Source: Oscillospiraceae bacterium | Lineage (GTDB): Bacteria; Bacillota_A; Clostridia; Oscillospirales; Oscillospiraceae | DNA length: 64,000 nt | Reading direction: 5' to 3' | Assembly (NCBI GenBank): GCA_021771675.1 | Contig: JAETOP010000005.1 | Span: forward strand, 3,629-67,628 | Notes under the pieces: model-generated | What the model saw: only the letters and a program-made list of their open reading frames with translations | Database searches by the model: none | Told to the model about the DNA's origin: nothing | Made by a program: the position numbers and the translations under genes | In this document: in pieces, positions 56,287 to 64,000 of the stretch | How the letters are laid out: every line of letters begins with the position of its first letter | Numbering within the stretch: the stretch's first letter is position 1

Positions 56287-56443
56287 GAAAATCGGTAAAT
56301 ACCGATTTTCTTACAGCGGCAGAGCCGCTGTCGGGCGCCGCCCGTGTGCTGCTATGAAGTCTGACGCAAGGCCGCTCTGCGGCCTTGTGGGGTGAGATGT
56401 CTCTCCCCACAAGTTGAAAAGAAGTTTTTATTTCTTTTCAACT
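56287..56443 (+). repeat. array of six hairpins upstream of addB
   Basis: Six adjacent perfect stems: GAAAATCGGT/ACCGATTTTC (56287-56310), ACAGCGGC/GCCGCTGT (56313-56331), CGGGC/GCCCG (56332-56344), CAAGGCCGC/GCGGCCTTG (56367-56387), TTGTGGGG/CCCCACAA with inner GAGA/TCTC (56385-56412), and AGTTGAAAAGAA/TTCTTTTCAACT (56412-56443). The 500-bp gap 55983-56491 contains no gene. It may be a host repeat element or a structured leader. Confidence 0.7.
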
Positions 56444-56491
56444 GCGTCAACTATAAGCAGGAAACGCACGAAGAAACAAGGAGGCACCGCC

Positions 56492-59400
56492 ATGCTGCAT
56501 ATATTGATCGGCCGGGCCAAAACGGGAAAATCGGATACAGTCCTGCGCCGTATCGCGGAGCTGGGGGACGCGGGCAGGCAGATCCTGCTGGTGCCGGAGC
56601 ACGCCTCCCATCAGGCGGAGGTGGACCTCTGCCGGGTATGCGGCCCCACGGCAAGCCGGCATGCGGAGGTGCTGAGCTTCCGCCAGCTGAGCAGCCGGGT
56701 GCTGAGTATCACCGGCGGCATCGCCCAGGTGACACTGGACGCCGGCGGCAAGCTGCTGACACTGCAAAAGGCCCTGCTGGAGGTGGCACCGGAGCTGACG
56801 GTATACCGCCGCCCCTCCCAGAAGTCCTCCTTTTTGCAGCAGCTTTTGGACCTGTTTGACGAGCTGCGCTGCTATGAGGTGACGCCGGAGACGCTCTATG
56901 CCCAGTCTCGGGACATCTCCGGCGCCACCCGCGACAAGCTCCGGGACCTCAGCCTGCTGTATGGCGCCTACGAGGCCCGGCTCAAGCGGCCCGGCCTGGA
57001 TGCCAGGGACCGGATGACCAGGCTGTGCGACAATTTGGAGGCATCCGGCTACGCCTGCGGGAAGGATATCTTCATCGACGGATTTACATACTTCAACGCC
57101 CAGGAGCGGCGGGCGCTTGGCATGCTCCTGCGGCAGGCCCGCTCCGTCACCGTGACCTTGCTGGGAGAGCTGAACAGCCGGGAGGAGATCTTCGAGGCAA
57201 GCCTCAAGACACTGGGACAGCTGCGCCGTCTGGCGGAGGAGAACGGGTGCCGGGCGGAAGTCCGGGAGCTGACGGCGGCGGACGAGACGCCGCTGGGCCA
57301 TGTGGAGCGGTATTTCTTCGGCGATACGGTGCCCTTCCCGGGAGACAGCGGCGCGGTCCGCGTCCGGGAGGCGGACACGGTGTTCTCCGAGGTGGAGCAG
57401 ACGGCGGCGGACATCCGGCGGCTGGCGGCGGAGGGGAAGTGCCGCTACCGGGACATCACCGTGGCGGCTCGGAACATGGGGGACTACGAGGGCGTCATTG
57501 AGACCGTCTTTGAGCGGTACAACATCCCGGCGTATCTCAGCCGCCGCAGCGATATTCTGGAAAAGCCGGTCCTGAGCCTGCTGACAGGCGTGCTGTCCGC
57601 CATCGGCAACGGATATGAGTACGACGATATGTTCCGCTGGCTGAAGACCGGCCTGGCGGGGCTGACGGCGGAGGAGAGCGACCTGCTGGAAAACTATGTC
57701 ATCCGCTGGGAGATCCACGGCCAGATGTGGCTGCGGGACGTGGACTGGACGGAGAACCCCAGCGGCTACGGCGCGCCCTGGAATGAGGAACGGCAGGCCC
57801 GGCTGACACGGGTCAACGAGCTGCGGAAGCGGGTCCGTGGACCGCTGCTGCGATTGGCGGAGGGGCTGAAAGCCGGTGAGACCGCGGGGGAAAAAGTGGA
57901 TGCCCTTTACAGCTTTATGGAGGAACTGAACCTCCAGGGCGCCCTGGAGACACAGCTGCGCGCCCAGGGGGCGGCGGGACGGCTCCAGGACGCGGAGGAG
58001 ACTGCCCAGCTGTGGGAGATCCTCTGCGGTGTGCTGGACCAGTTTGTGGAGATCCTTGGGGAGGAGCCCATGGGGCTGGACGAGTTCACCCGTCTGTTCC
58101 GCCAGGTGCTGACGCAGTACAGCGTGGGAACGATCCCCGTGTCCCTGGACCAGGTCAGCGTCAGCGAGATCACCCGAAACGACCGCCATACGGCGAAATA
58201 CCTGTTTTTGCTGGGGGCCAACGATCATGTGCTGCCGGATCCCGGACAGGGCGGCGGCATTCTGAACGAGGATGACCGGGACGAACTGGCCCAGCGTGGC
58301 GTCGAGCTGGCGCCCACCGGCATGGAGCGGATGGGCATCGAACTGCAGAACCTCTACGCCGCCCTGGCCCAGCCCACCGAGGGGCTGACGGTCAGCTACC
58401 CGGTGACGGATGTCTCCGGCACCGAGCTGCGGCCCGCCTTTGTGGTGGACCGCCTGCGGGCGCTGTTTCCGGAATTAAAAGTCGAAAAAGAGGGGAATGA
58501 CAAGGAATACCGCTTAACAGCAGCGATTCCGGCGCTGGAGGCCGCGGGACAGGCTCCCGGCGGGAAGCTGTGGCGCTATTTCCAGTCAGAGCCTATGTTC
58601 CAGGTCCGTATTTCCGCTATGGAGCGGGCGGCCGCGCTGAAGCGCGGCTCTCTGTCCCGGACGGCGGTGCGGGCGCTGTACGGCGACCGTGTCACCATGT
58701 CCGCCTCCCGGCTGGAGCGGCTGCGGTCCTGCCACTTCGCCTATTTCATGGAGTATGGCCTCCGGGCACAGCCCCGGGAGCCCGCGGCCTTTGACGCGCC
58801 CCAGATCGGCACGTTTCTGCACTTCCTGCTGGAAAATGTCACCCGGGATGTGCTGACACGAGGCGGCTTTGCCCAGGTGGACGAAGAGGCGCTCCATGCC
58901 CTGGTGCGGCAGTACATCGACCGATACGTGGCTCAGGAGCTGCACAATTTCCAGGAGAAAAACGCCCGGTTCCGGTATCTCTTCGCCCGCCTGCGGAACA
59001 CCGCCTATGCCATCGTCGACCAGGTGGCGGAAGAGATGCGGCACTCGGATTTCATCCCCCTGGAGTTCGAGCTGTCCTTTGGGGACCACGGCGCGCTGCC
59101 CTCGGTGGTGATCTCTGAACCGGACGCCGAGCTACGCATCGGCGGCAAGGTGGACCGGGTGGACGGCTGGATCAAGGACGATAAGCTGTATCTGCGGGTG
59201 GTGGACTACAAGTCCGGCAAAAAGAAATTCGACCTGGCATCGGTGCGGATGGGCCTGGATATCCAGATGTTGTTGTACCTGTTTGCCCTGCAAAAGGCGG
59301 GCAAGGCCCATTTCGGAAGGGAGATCGAGCCGGCGGGCGTGCTGTATCTGCCCGCGCGGGACGAAATCCTTCCGGCGGAGCGGAACATCCCTGCGGAAAA

Positions 59401-59803
59401 ACTGCAAAGCGAGCGGGAAAAGCAGCTGAAGCGCTCCGGCCTTCTGCTGGCGGAGCCGGAGGTCCTGCAGGCCATGGAGCATGAGGCATTGCGGGAGCCT
59501 CATTACCTGCCCCTGCGGGTGGGGCGGGACGGCAGCCTCTCCGGCAGCATCGCCTCGGCTGCCCAGCTGGGGAAGCTGGGGCAGTATGTGGAAAGGCTGC
59601 TGCATCAGATCGCCCAGGAGCTGCGCCAGGGCAACATCGACGCGGACCCCTGCTGTCACAGCGAGGACGACAGCTTCTGCCAGTACTGTGACTGGGCCGA
59701 TGCCTGCCACTTTCAGGACGGCCGGGACGGCGACCATCTGCGCTATATCCTGCCGGTGAAAGCGGAGGAATTTTGGAGAATGCTGGAGGAGGGAGAGAAC
59801 TGA
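56492..59803 (+). CDS. addB: ATP-dependent helicase/nuclease subunit B
   Basis: ACAAGGAGG precedes ATG 56492 (1,103 aa); an earlier in-frame ATG at 56414 lies in the hairpin array. The N-terminus has the AddB Walker-like loop GRAKTGKSDTVLRR. The C-terminal nuclease has VVDYKSGKKKFDLASVRMG and the iron-sulfur cysteines CCHSEDDSFCQYCDWADAC near the end. AddAB resects double-strand breaks to Chi and supports RecA loading. It is 1 bp before addA. Confidence 0.94.
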   Translation: MLHILIGRAKTGKSDTVLRRIAELGDAGRQILLVPEHASHQAEVDLCRVCGPTASRHAEVLSFRQLSSRVLSITGGIAQVTLDAGGKLLTLQKALLEVAPELTVYRRPSQKSSFLQQLLDLFDELRCYEVTPETLYAQSRDISGATRDKLRDLSLLYGAYEARLKRPGLDARDRMTRLCDNLEASGYACGKDIFIDGFTYFNAQERRALGMLLRQARSVTVTLLGELNSREEIFEASLKTLGQLRRLAEENGCRAEVRELTAADETPLGHVERYFFGDTVPFPGDSGAVRVREADTVFSEVEQTAADIRRLAAEGKCRYRDITVAARNMGDYEGVIETVFERYNIPAYLSRRSDILEKPVLSLLTGVLSAIGNGYEYDDMFRWLKTGLAGLTAEESDLLENYVIRWEIHGQMWLRDVDWTENPSGYGAPWNEERQARLTRVNELRKRVRGPLLRLAEGLKAGETAGEKVDALYSFMEELNLQGALETQLRAQGAAGRLQDAEETAQLWEILCGVLDQFVEILGEEPMGLDEFTRLFRQVLTQYSVGTIPVSLDQVSVSEITRNDRHTAKYLFLLGANDHVLPDPGQGGGILNEDDRDELAQRGVELAPTGMERMGIELQNLYAALAQPTEGLTVSYPVTDVSGTELRPAFVVDRLRALFPELKVEKEGNDKEYRLTAAIPALEAAGQAPGGKLWRYFQSEPMFQVRISAMERAAALKRGSLSRTAVRALYGDRVTMSASRLERLRSCHFAYFMEYGLRAQPREPAAFDAPQIGTFLHFLLENVTRDVLTRGGFAQVDEEALHALVRQYIDRYVAQELHNFQEKNARFRYLFARLRNTAYAIVDQVAEEMRHSDFIPLEFELSFGDHGALPSVVISEPDAELRIGGKVDRVDGWIKDDKLYLRVVDYKSGKKKFDLASVRMGLDIQMLLYLFALQKAGKAHFGREIEPAGVLYLPARDEILPAERNIPAEKLQSEREKQLKRSGLLLAEPEVLQAMEHEALREPHYLPLRVGRDGSLSGSIASAAQLGKLGQYVERLLHQIAQELRQGNIDADPCCHSEDDSFCQYCDWADACHFQDGRDGDHLRYILPVKAEEFWRMLEEGEN

Positions 59804-59804
59804 T

Positions 59805-62800
59805 ATGGCAAAACTGACTCTGACGCCCCAGCAGCAGGCTGTGGTGGAGAACCGGGGCGGCAGCCTGCTGGTCTCCGCCGCCGCAGGCTCCGGCAAGACG
59901 AAGGTCCTGGTGGAGCGCCTCTTCCGCTATGTGACGGAGGAGCGCTGCAATGTGGACGACTTCCTGATCATCACCTATACCAAGGCCGCCGCCGCGGAGC
60001 TGCGGAGCAAGATCGCCTCGGAGCTTTCCAAGCGCCTGGCGGAGACGCCCGGTGACCCGCATTTGAAGCGGCAGCTTCTGCGGGTGTATCAGGCGGACAT
60101 CAAGACGGTGGATGCCTTCTGCACGGCGCTGCTGCGGGAGAACACCCACCTGCTGGCCCGGGAGGGGGACCGCCACGCCCTGACGCCGGATTTCCGGGTG
60201 CTGGACGACGGCGACGCCAGACTGCTCCGCCAGCGGGTGCTGGGCCGTGTGCTGGAGGACTTCTACGACGCCCTGGACGAGGGCCGGGCACAGCTGGCGG
60301 ACACCCTGGGGGCTGGACGGGACGACCGCGCCCTGGCGGAGCTGGTGCTGGAGCTGTATGACAAATTGCAGAGCCACGCCTATCCGGACCGCTGGCTGGC
60401 GGAGAACAAGGCGGCCTGGGGCGGCCTGAATGGCGATTTCGATGAAACGCCCTATGCCCGGGAGCTGTTGGCTGTGGTGCGCCGGAAAGCGGGCCACTGG
60501 GCGGCTCTCCTCCGGCAGGCGGCGGAGCGGACCGAGGGCGACGCGGCGCTGTCCGTGGGCTATGGCGAAAAATTTTTGACCGCCGCCCAGGGCTTCCGGC
60601 ACTTAGAGGAGTCAGGCGGCTGGGAGGAGGCTCGCCAGGCGGCGGAGCAGATCGAATTTCCCCGGCTGAACACCCCCAGAGGCCGAAAGGACGAGCCCAT
60701 CGTGGCCTCGCTGAAACAGGTGTGGGACAGCTGTAAGGACGAGATGAAGAAGCTGAACAGCCTGCTGGACGTCAGCGGGGAGGAGGCCATGGAGGACCTG
60801 CGGCTGATGGCCCCTGCCATGGAGGCCCTGCTGGACCTGACGGCGGACTTTGGCCGGGCCTACCGGGCGGAGAAGCTGCGGCTGAACGGGGCGGACTTCT
60901 CCGACCAGGAGCATTTGGCCCTTGCGCTGCTGGTCCGGGAGGACGGGGCCCCCACGGAGCTGGGAGAGCAGATCGCCGCCCGGTATCAGGAGGTCCTGGT
61001 GGACGAATACCAGGACACCAATGAGGTCCAGAACGCCATTTTCCGGGCGGTCTCCAAGCATGGTCAAAATATCTTTACCGTGGGTGATGTGAAGCAGAGC
61101 ATCTACCGCTTCCGGCTGGCGGACCCCACGATTTTCCTGGGAAAATACGACCGCTTCAAGTCCTATGAGGACGCCGCGGACGGCGAAGAGCGGAAGATCC
61201 TGCTGTCCAAGAACTTCCGCTCCCGGCGGGAGATCCTGGATGCCGCCAACTTCGTCTTTGAGAATATCCTCTCCGTGGAGATGGGGGAGATGGCCTACGG
61301 CGACGACGAAGCCCTCCACTTCGGCGCGGAGTATTACCCGGAGCGCCAGGACTGCGGCACGGAATTCCACCTCATCACCGCCCGGCAGAAGTCGGCGGAG
61401 AACGAGCACCCTGTGAAAAAGCTGACGGCGGAGGCCCGGTTCGTGGCCCGGCGCATCCGCCGGCTGCTGGACGAGGGATACCCCGTCACCGACGCCGACG
61501 GCGCCCTGCGCCCCTGCCGTCCGGAGGACATCGTGATCCTGATGCGCTCCCCCGGCAGCCGGACGGCGGCCTTTGCCGAGGCCCTGGCGGAGCGGGACAT
61601 CCCCTGCTCCTTTGAGGAGAGCGGCGACTTTTTCCACACCATGGAGGTCTCCGTGATGCTGTCCCTGCTGGAGCTGGTGGACAATCCCCGGCAGGACGTG
61701 CCGCTGATCTCCGTTCTCCGGTCTCCCGTGTTCGGCTTCACACCGGACCGGCTGGCGGAGATGCGGGGAAAGCACCCCTCCGGTGACTTTTACGATGCCG
61801 TGACGGCGGACGGCGGGGAGGACTGCGGCGCCTTCCTGGAAACGCTGGCGGGGTTCCGCATGGCGGCACGGGACATGAGCGTCCACCGTCTGGTGTGGCA
61901 CATCTACAACACGCTGAACCTCCTGGGCATCTTCGGCGCCATGGACCACGGGGCGGAGCGCCGGGAGAATCTGATCGCCTTCAGCCGCCACGCGGAGAAA
62001 TTTGAGAGCGGCGGCTGCCGGGGCCTGTTCGCCTTTGTGACACAGCTGCGGCGGCTGCTGGATTCCGATCAGGCCCCGGCCACCAAGAGCGCGGCGGCGG
62101 TGAACGGCGTGCGGCTCATGAGCATTCACAAGTCCAAGGGCCTGGAATTTCCCATTGTCATCCTGGCGGACCTGGACCATGCCTTTTCCCGGCAGGATTT
62201 CGACACCCCGGTGCTGGTCCATCCCAGCATGGGCCTGGGGCCCCGGTGCATTGATCTGAAACGGAAGATCAAATATCCCACCCTGGCAAGGCTCGCCATT
62301 GAGGAGAAGCTGCGGCGGGAGAACCTGTCGGAGGAACAGCGCATCCTATACGTGGCCATGACGCGCCCCAAGGAGAAGCTGATTTTGGTGGACTCCATGT
62401 ACCACGCGGCGGGCCGCCTGCAGAAGCTGGCCGCTGTGGCCGCCTGCCCGGTGCGGCCAGAGACGGTGGCGGCGGGAAAGACCTTTGGCGACTGGCTGCT
62501 GCTGCCGCTGCTGTGCCGTCCGGAGGCGGCGCCGCTGAGGGCCTGTGCCGATGTGGAGGTGGAAACACTGTATACAGGAGACACCAGCCCATGGCAAGTG
62601 TTTTTACATGACAGCGAGGACTACCGCGAGCGGCCCGCCCGGTCCAGCTTAACGGCGGAGGAAACTGCGGAGGAAACGGCTTTTGACCCCGCTGTGCTGG
62701 AATTCGTCTATCCGTACAGCCGGGAGACAGGGCTTCCCGCCAAGGTGACGGCCACCCAGCTGAAGGGGCGGACGCTGGACGAGGAGATCGCGGAGCACGC

Positions 62801-63365
62801 CGCCCACACGCCCTATATCCGGCCCCTGTCCCAGCCGAAATTCCGGCAGGAGCGCCGCGGCCTGACGCCGGCGGAGCGGGGCACCGCCACCCATCTGGTC
62901 CTGCAATATCTGGACTTCGCGGACCGGGATGTGGCAGGGCAGGTGGAGACCCTGCGGGACCACGATCTGCTGACGGCCGAACAGGCCGATGCGGTGGACG
63001 TCCGGGGCCTGGAGCGCTTTTTGGCGTCGCCTCTGGCGGAGGAGATCCGGCAGGGAAGCAATGTCCTGCGGGAGTATCGTTTCACGCTGCTGATGGATGC
63101 CCGGGACTACGACCCGGCGGCCTCGGAGCGGGATTCCATCCTGCTCCAGGGCGTGGTGGACTGCTGCTTTGAAACGGACGCGGGCCTGACCGTGGTGGAC
63201 TTCAAGACCGACCATGTGCGGACGGCGGAGGAGGTCGCCCAGCGGGCGGAGCAGTACCGGCCCCAGCTGGCGGCGTACAGCCTGGCGTTGGAAAAGGTGC
63301 TGGAAAGGCCGGTGGTCCGGCGGGCGCTGTATTTTCTGAACGCCGGTGAGACGGTGGAGATATGA
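59805..63365 (+). CDS. addA: ATP-dependent helicase/nuclease subunit A
   Basis: The 1,186-aa UvrD-type helicase has motif Q LTPQQQAVVENRGGSLLVSAAAGSGKTKVL with Walker A AGSGKT, motif II VLVDEYQDTN, motif III VGDVKQSIYRFR, VRLMSIHKSKGLEFPIV and YVAMTRPKEKL. The C-terminal RecB nuclease has LLQGVVDCCF and VVDFKTDH. It partners AddB. The stop is 13 bp before the SRPBCC gene. Confidence 0.95.
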   Translation: MAKLTLTPQQQAVVENRGGSLLVSAAAGSGKTKVLVERLFRYVTEERCNVDDFLIITYTKAAAAELRSKIASELSKRLAETPGDPHLKRQLLRVYQADIKTVDAFCTALLRENTHLLAREGDRHALTPDFRVLDDGDARLLRQRVLGRVLEDFYDALDEGRAQLADTLGAGRDDRALAELVLELYDKLQSHAYPDRWLAENKAAWGGLNGDFDETPYARELLAVVRRKAGHWAALLRQAAERTEGDAALSVGYGEKFLTAAQGFRHLEESGGWEEARQAAEQIEFPRLNTPRGRKDEPIVASLKQVWDSCKDEMKKLNSLLDVSGEEAMEDLRLMAPAMEALLDLTADFGRAYRAEKLRLNGADFSDQEHLALALLVREDGAPTELGEQIAARYQEVLVDEYQDTNEVQNAIFRAVSKHGQNIFTVGDVKQSIYRFRLADPTIFLGKYDRFKSYEDAADGEERKILLSKNFRSRREILDAANFVFENILSVEMGEMAYGDDEALHFGAEYYPERQDCGTEFHLITARQKSAENEHPVKKLTAEARFVARRIRRLLDEGYPVTDADGALRPCRPEDIVILMRSPGSRTAAFAEALAERDIPCSFEESGDFFHTMEVSVMLSLLELVDNPRQDVPLISVLRSPVFGFTPDRLAEMRGKHPSGDFYDAVTADGGEDCGAFLETLAGFRMAARDMSVHRLVWHIYNTLNLLGIFGAMDHGAERRENLIAFSRHAEKFESGGCRGLFAFVTQLRRLLDSDQAPATKSAAAVNGVRLMSIHKSKGLEFPIVILADLDHAFSRQDFDTPVLVHPSMGLGPRCIDLKRKIKYPTLARLAIEEKLRRENLSEEQRILYVAMTRPKEKLILVDSMYHAAGRLQKLAAVAACPVRPETVAAGKTFGDWLLLPLLCRPEAAPLRACADVEVETLYTGDTSPWQVFLHDSEDYRERPARSSLTAEETAEETAFDPAVLEFVYPYSRETGLPAKVTATQLKGRTLDEEIAEHAAHTPYIRPLSQPKFRQERRGLTPAERGTATHLVLQYLDFADRDVAGQVETLRDHDLLTAEQADAVDVRGLERFLASPLAEEIRQGSNVLREYRFTLLMDARDYDPAASERDSILLQGVVDCCFETDAGLTVVDFKTDHVRTAEEVAQRAEQYRPQLAAYSLALEKVLERPVVRRALYFLNAGETVEI

Positions 63366-63378
63366 AAGGAGCGGAAAG

Positions 63379-63783
63379 ATGACGGAAATGACTGTCAGCA
63401 CCATGGAGACGATGGTGTTCCAGCCCCGGGAAGCGGTCTGGGCCGTTGTGACGGATTTGGACAACTGGCAGTGGCGCAGTGATCTGGAGGGATTGGAGCA
63501 GACCGGGCCGGACAGCTTTGTGGAATACGGAAAGGGCGGCTTCGCCACCCATTTTACCGTCACCTGCCGCCAAGAGCCTGAAAGATGGGCCTTCGATTTG
63601 GTGAACGCCAGCATGGAGGGCACCTGGACCGGGGAGTTTCAGGTGGTGCCGGAGGGAACGAAGATCACTTTCACCGAGCGGCTGGCCCCAAAAAAGAAGT
63701 GGATGAGGCTTCTGATGAAAGGGTATCTCCGCAGGCAGCAGACACGGTATTTCGCGGACCTGAAGCGTGCGCTGGAAAAATAG
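63379..63783 (+). CDS. SRPBCC (START-like) protein
   Basis: AAAGGAGCGG precedes ATG 63379 (134 aa). The fold signature is VFQPREAVWAVVTDLDNWQWRSDLEGLEQ, followed by a grip of strands (FATHFTVTCRQEPERWAFDLVNASMEGTWTGEFQVV) and a C-terminal helix (KGYLRRQQTRYFADLKRAL). SRPBCC proteins bind hydrophobic ligands; this one has no known ligand. It probably shares the addAB transcript. Confidence 0.85.
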   Translation: MTEMTVSTMETMVFQPREAVWAVVTDLDNWQWRSDLEGLEQTGPDSFVEYGKGGFATHFTVTCRQEPERWAFDLVNASMEGTWTGEFQVVPEGTKITFTERLAPKKKWMRLLMKGYLRRQQTRYFADLKRALEK

Positions 63784-63815
63784 GGGAAAAACGCGAAAAG
63801 AAATCAGAAAAATAC

Positions 63816-63844
63816 TTGCATTTGAGAAAATACCGTGTTATACT
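63816..63844 (+). promoter_or_regulatory. rpmE promoter
   Basis: TTGCAT (63816-63821), a 17-bp spacer and TATACT (63839-63844) with extended TGT form a strong promoter before the L31 gene. Confidence 0.8.
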
Positions 63845-63911
63845 GATTAACGCCTTTGCGAGGTGAAAGCTTCAAGGGGTAGTTTGGATCAGAAAGAGGT
63901 GAACGAGAGCA

Positions 63912-64000
63912 ATGAAGGAAGGAATCCATCCCAATTATCAGCAGACTACGATTACTTGCGCCTGCGGTAATGTGATTGAGACAGGTTCTACCAAGAAGGA
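63912..64000 (+). CDS. rpmE: 50S ribosomal protein L31 (5' part)
   Basis: ATG 63912 after AGAGGTGA opens [29 protein letters not shown], the start of L31 with the CxC half of its zinc motif (residues 16-18). The frame runs off the window. L31 of the Cys-containing type is used in zinc-sufficient cells. Confidence 0.93.
   Translation, partial: MKEGIHPNYQQTTITCACGNVIETGSTKK

Overview
The window is a piece of a low-oxygen, spore-forming Clostridia chromosome, most likely an Oscillospiraceae-type gut bacterium. The evidence is a Rex redox repressor, a SpoIIR sporulation signal gene, Mini-III RNase, RqcH, AddAB and GC-rich coding sequence. The species is inference; no rRNA is present. An integrated, tailed (myovirus-type) prophage of about 44.6 kb with lower GC and Asp/Glu/Phe-rich AT-leaning codons interrupts the chromosome between a DUF1015 gene and ispE.

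Host left arm (1-8.35 kb): end of an unknown gene, tRNA-Arg(CCG) on the minus strand, rex, an SLH-domain secreted protein, a 43-aa Cys/Asn/Gly microprotein, a membrane-linked XRE regulator, mrnC-rqcH (4 bp apart), a small DUF378 membrane protein, thrH, a possible 39-aa membrane peptide and a DUF1015 gene. Host right arm (53.2-64 kb): ispE, spoIIR, a VOC-fold protein, DUF1643, then a 160-bp array of six hairpins upstream of addB-addA, an SRPBCC protein and the start of rpmE (L31).

Prophage (about 8.4-53.1 kb). The lysogeny module has a tyrosine integrase, a candidate small RNA, an S24-type repressor and a Cro-like gene separated by an operator array. The early/replication module has SprT-like protein, PAPS-reductase-like protein, SNF2 helicase, HNH and VRR-NUC nucleases, a Cas4/RecB-nuclease fused to a Sak4-type ATPase, DUF669, family-B DNA polymerase, primase/SF3 helicase, adenine methyltransferase, DUF1599, MazG-like and ThyX. 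A DUF1492 late regulator precedes terminase, portal, two tRNAs, a MuF-metallopeptidase fusion, capsid genes, contractile tail genes (sheath, tube, frameshifted chaperone, tape measure, LysM hub, baseplate) and lysis genes.

The most exciting system is a diversity-generating retroelement (47.66-50.25 kb). The tail-fibre gene ends in a 124-bp variable repeat. A template repeat 1,050 bp downstream differs at 16 positions that are all A in the template, plus two differences at the 3' end. An Avd-type accessory gene and a reverse transcriptase with YMDD and LGxxxSQ motifs complete it, and a GAAA-loop hairpin follows the variable repeat. The accessory gene is split by a +1 frame change.

Other unusual points: two copies of an AT-rich element bracketed by inverted tandem GAACAGAT repeats (9.7 and 27.05 kb), an in-frame TGA at a conserved Trp position of thyX, a +1 frame change at a C6 run after the nuclease-Sak4 gene, several C/G tracts of 8-10 bases in early genes, a canonical -1 slippery site in the tail chaperone, and a zinc-peptidase domain on the MuF protein with a small ORF behind it. 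All statements rest on reading the sequence; no database search was run.
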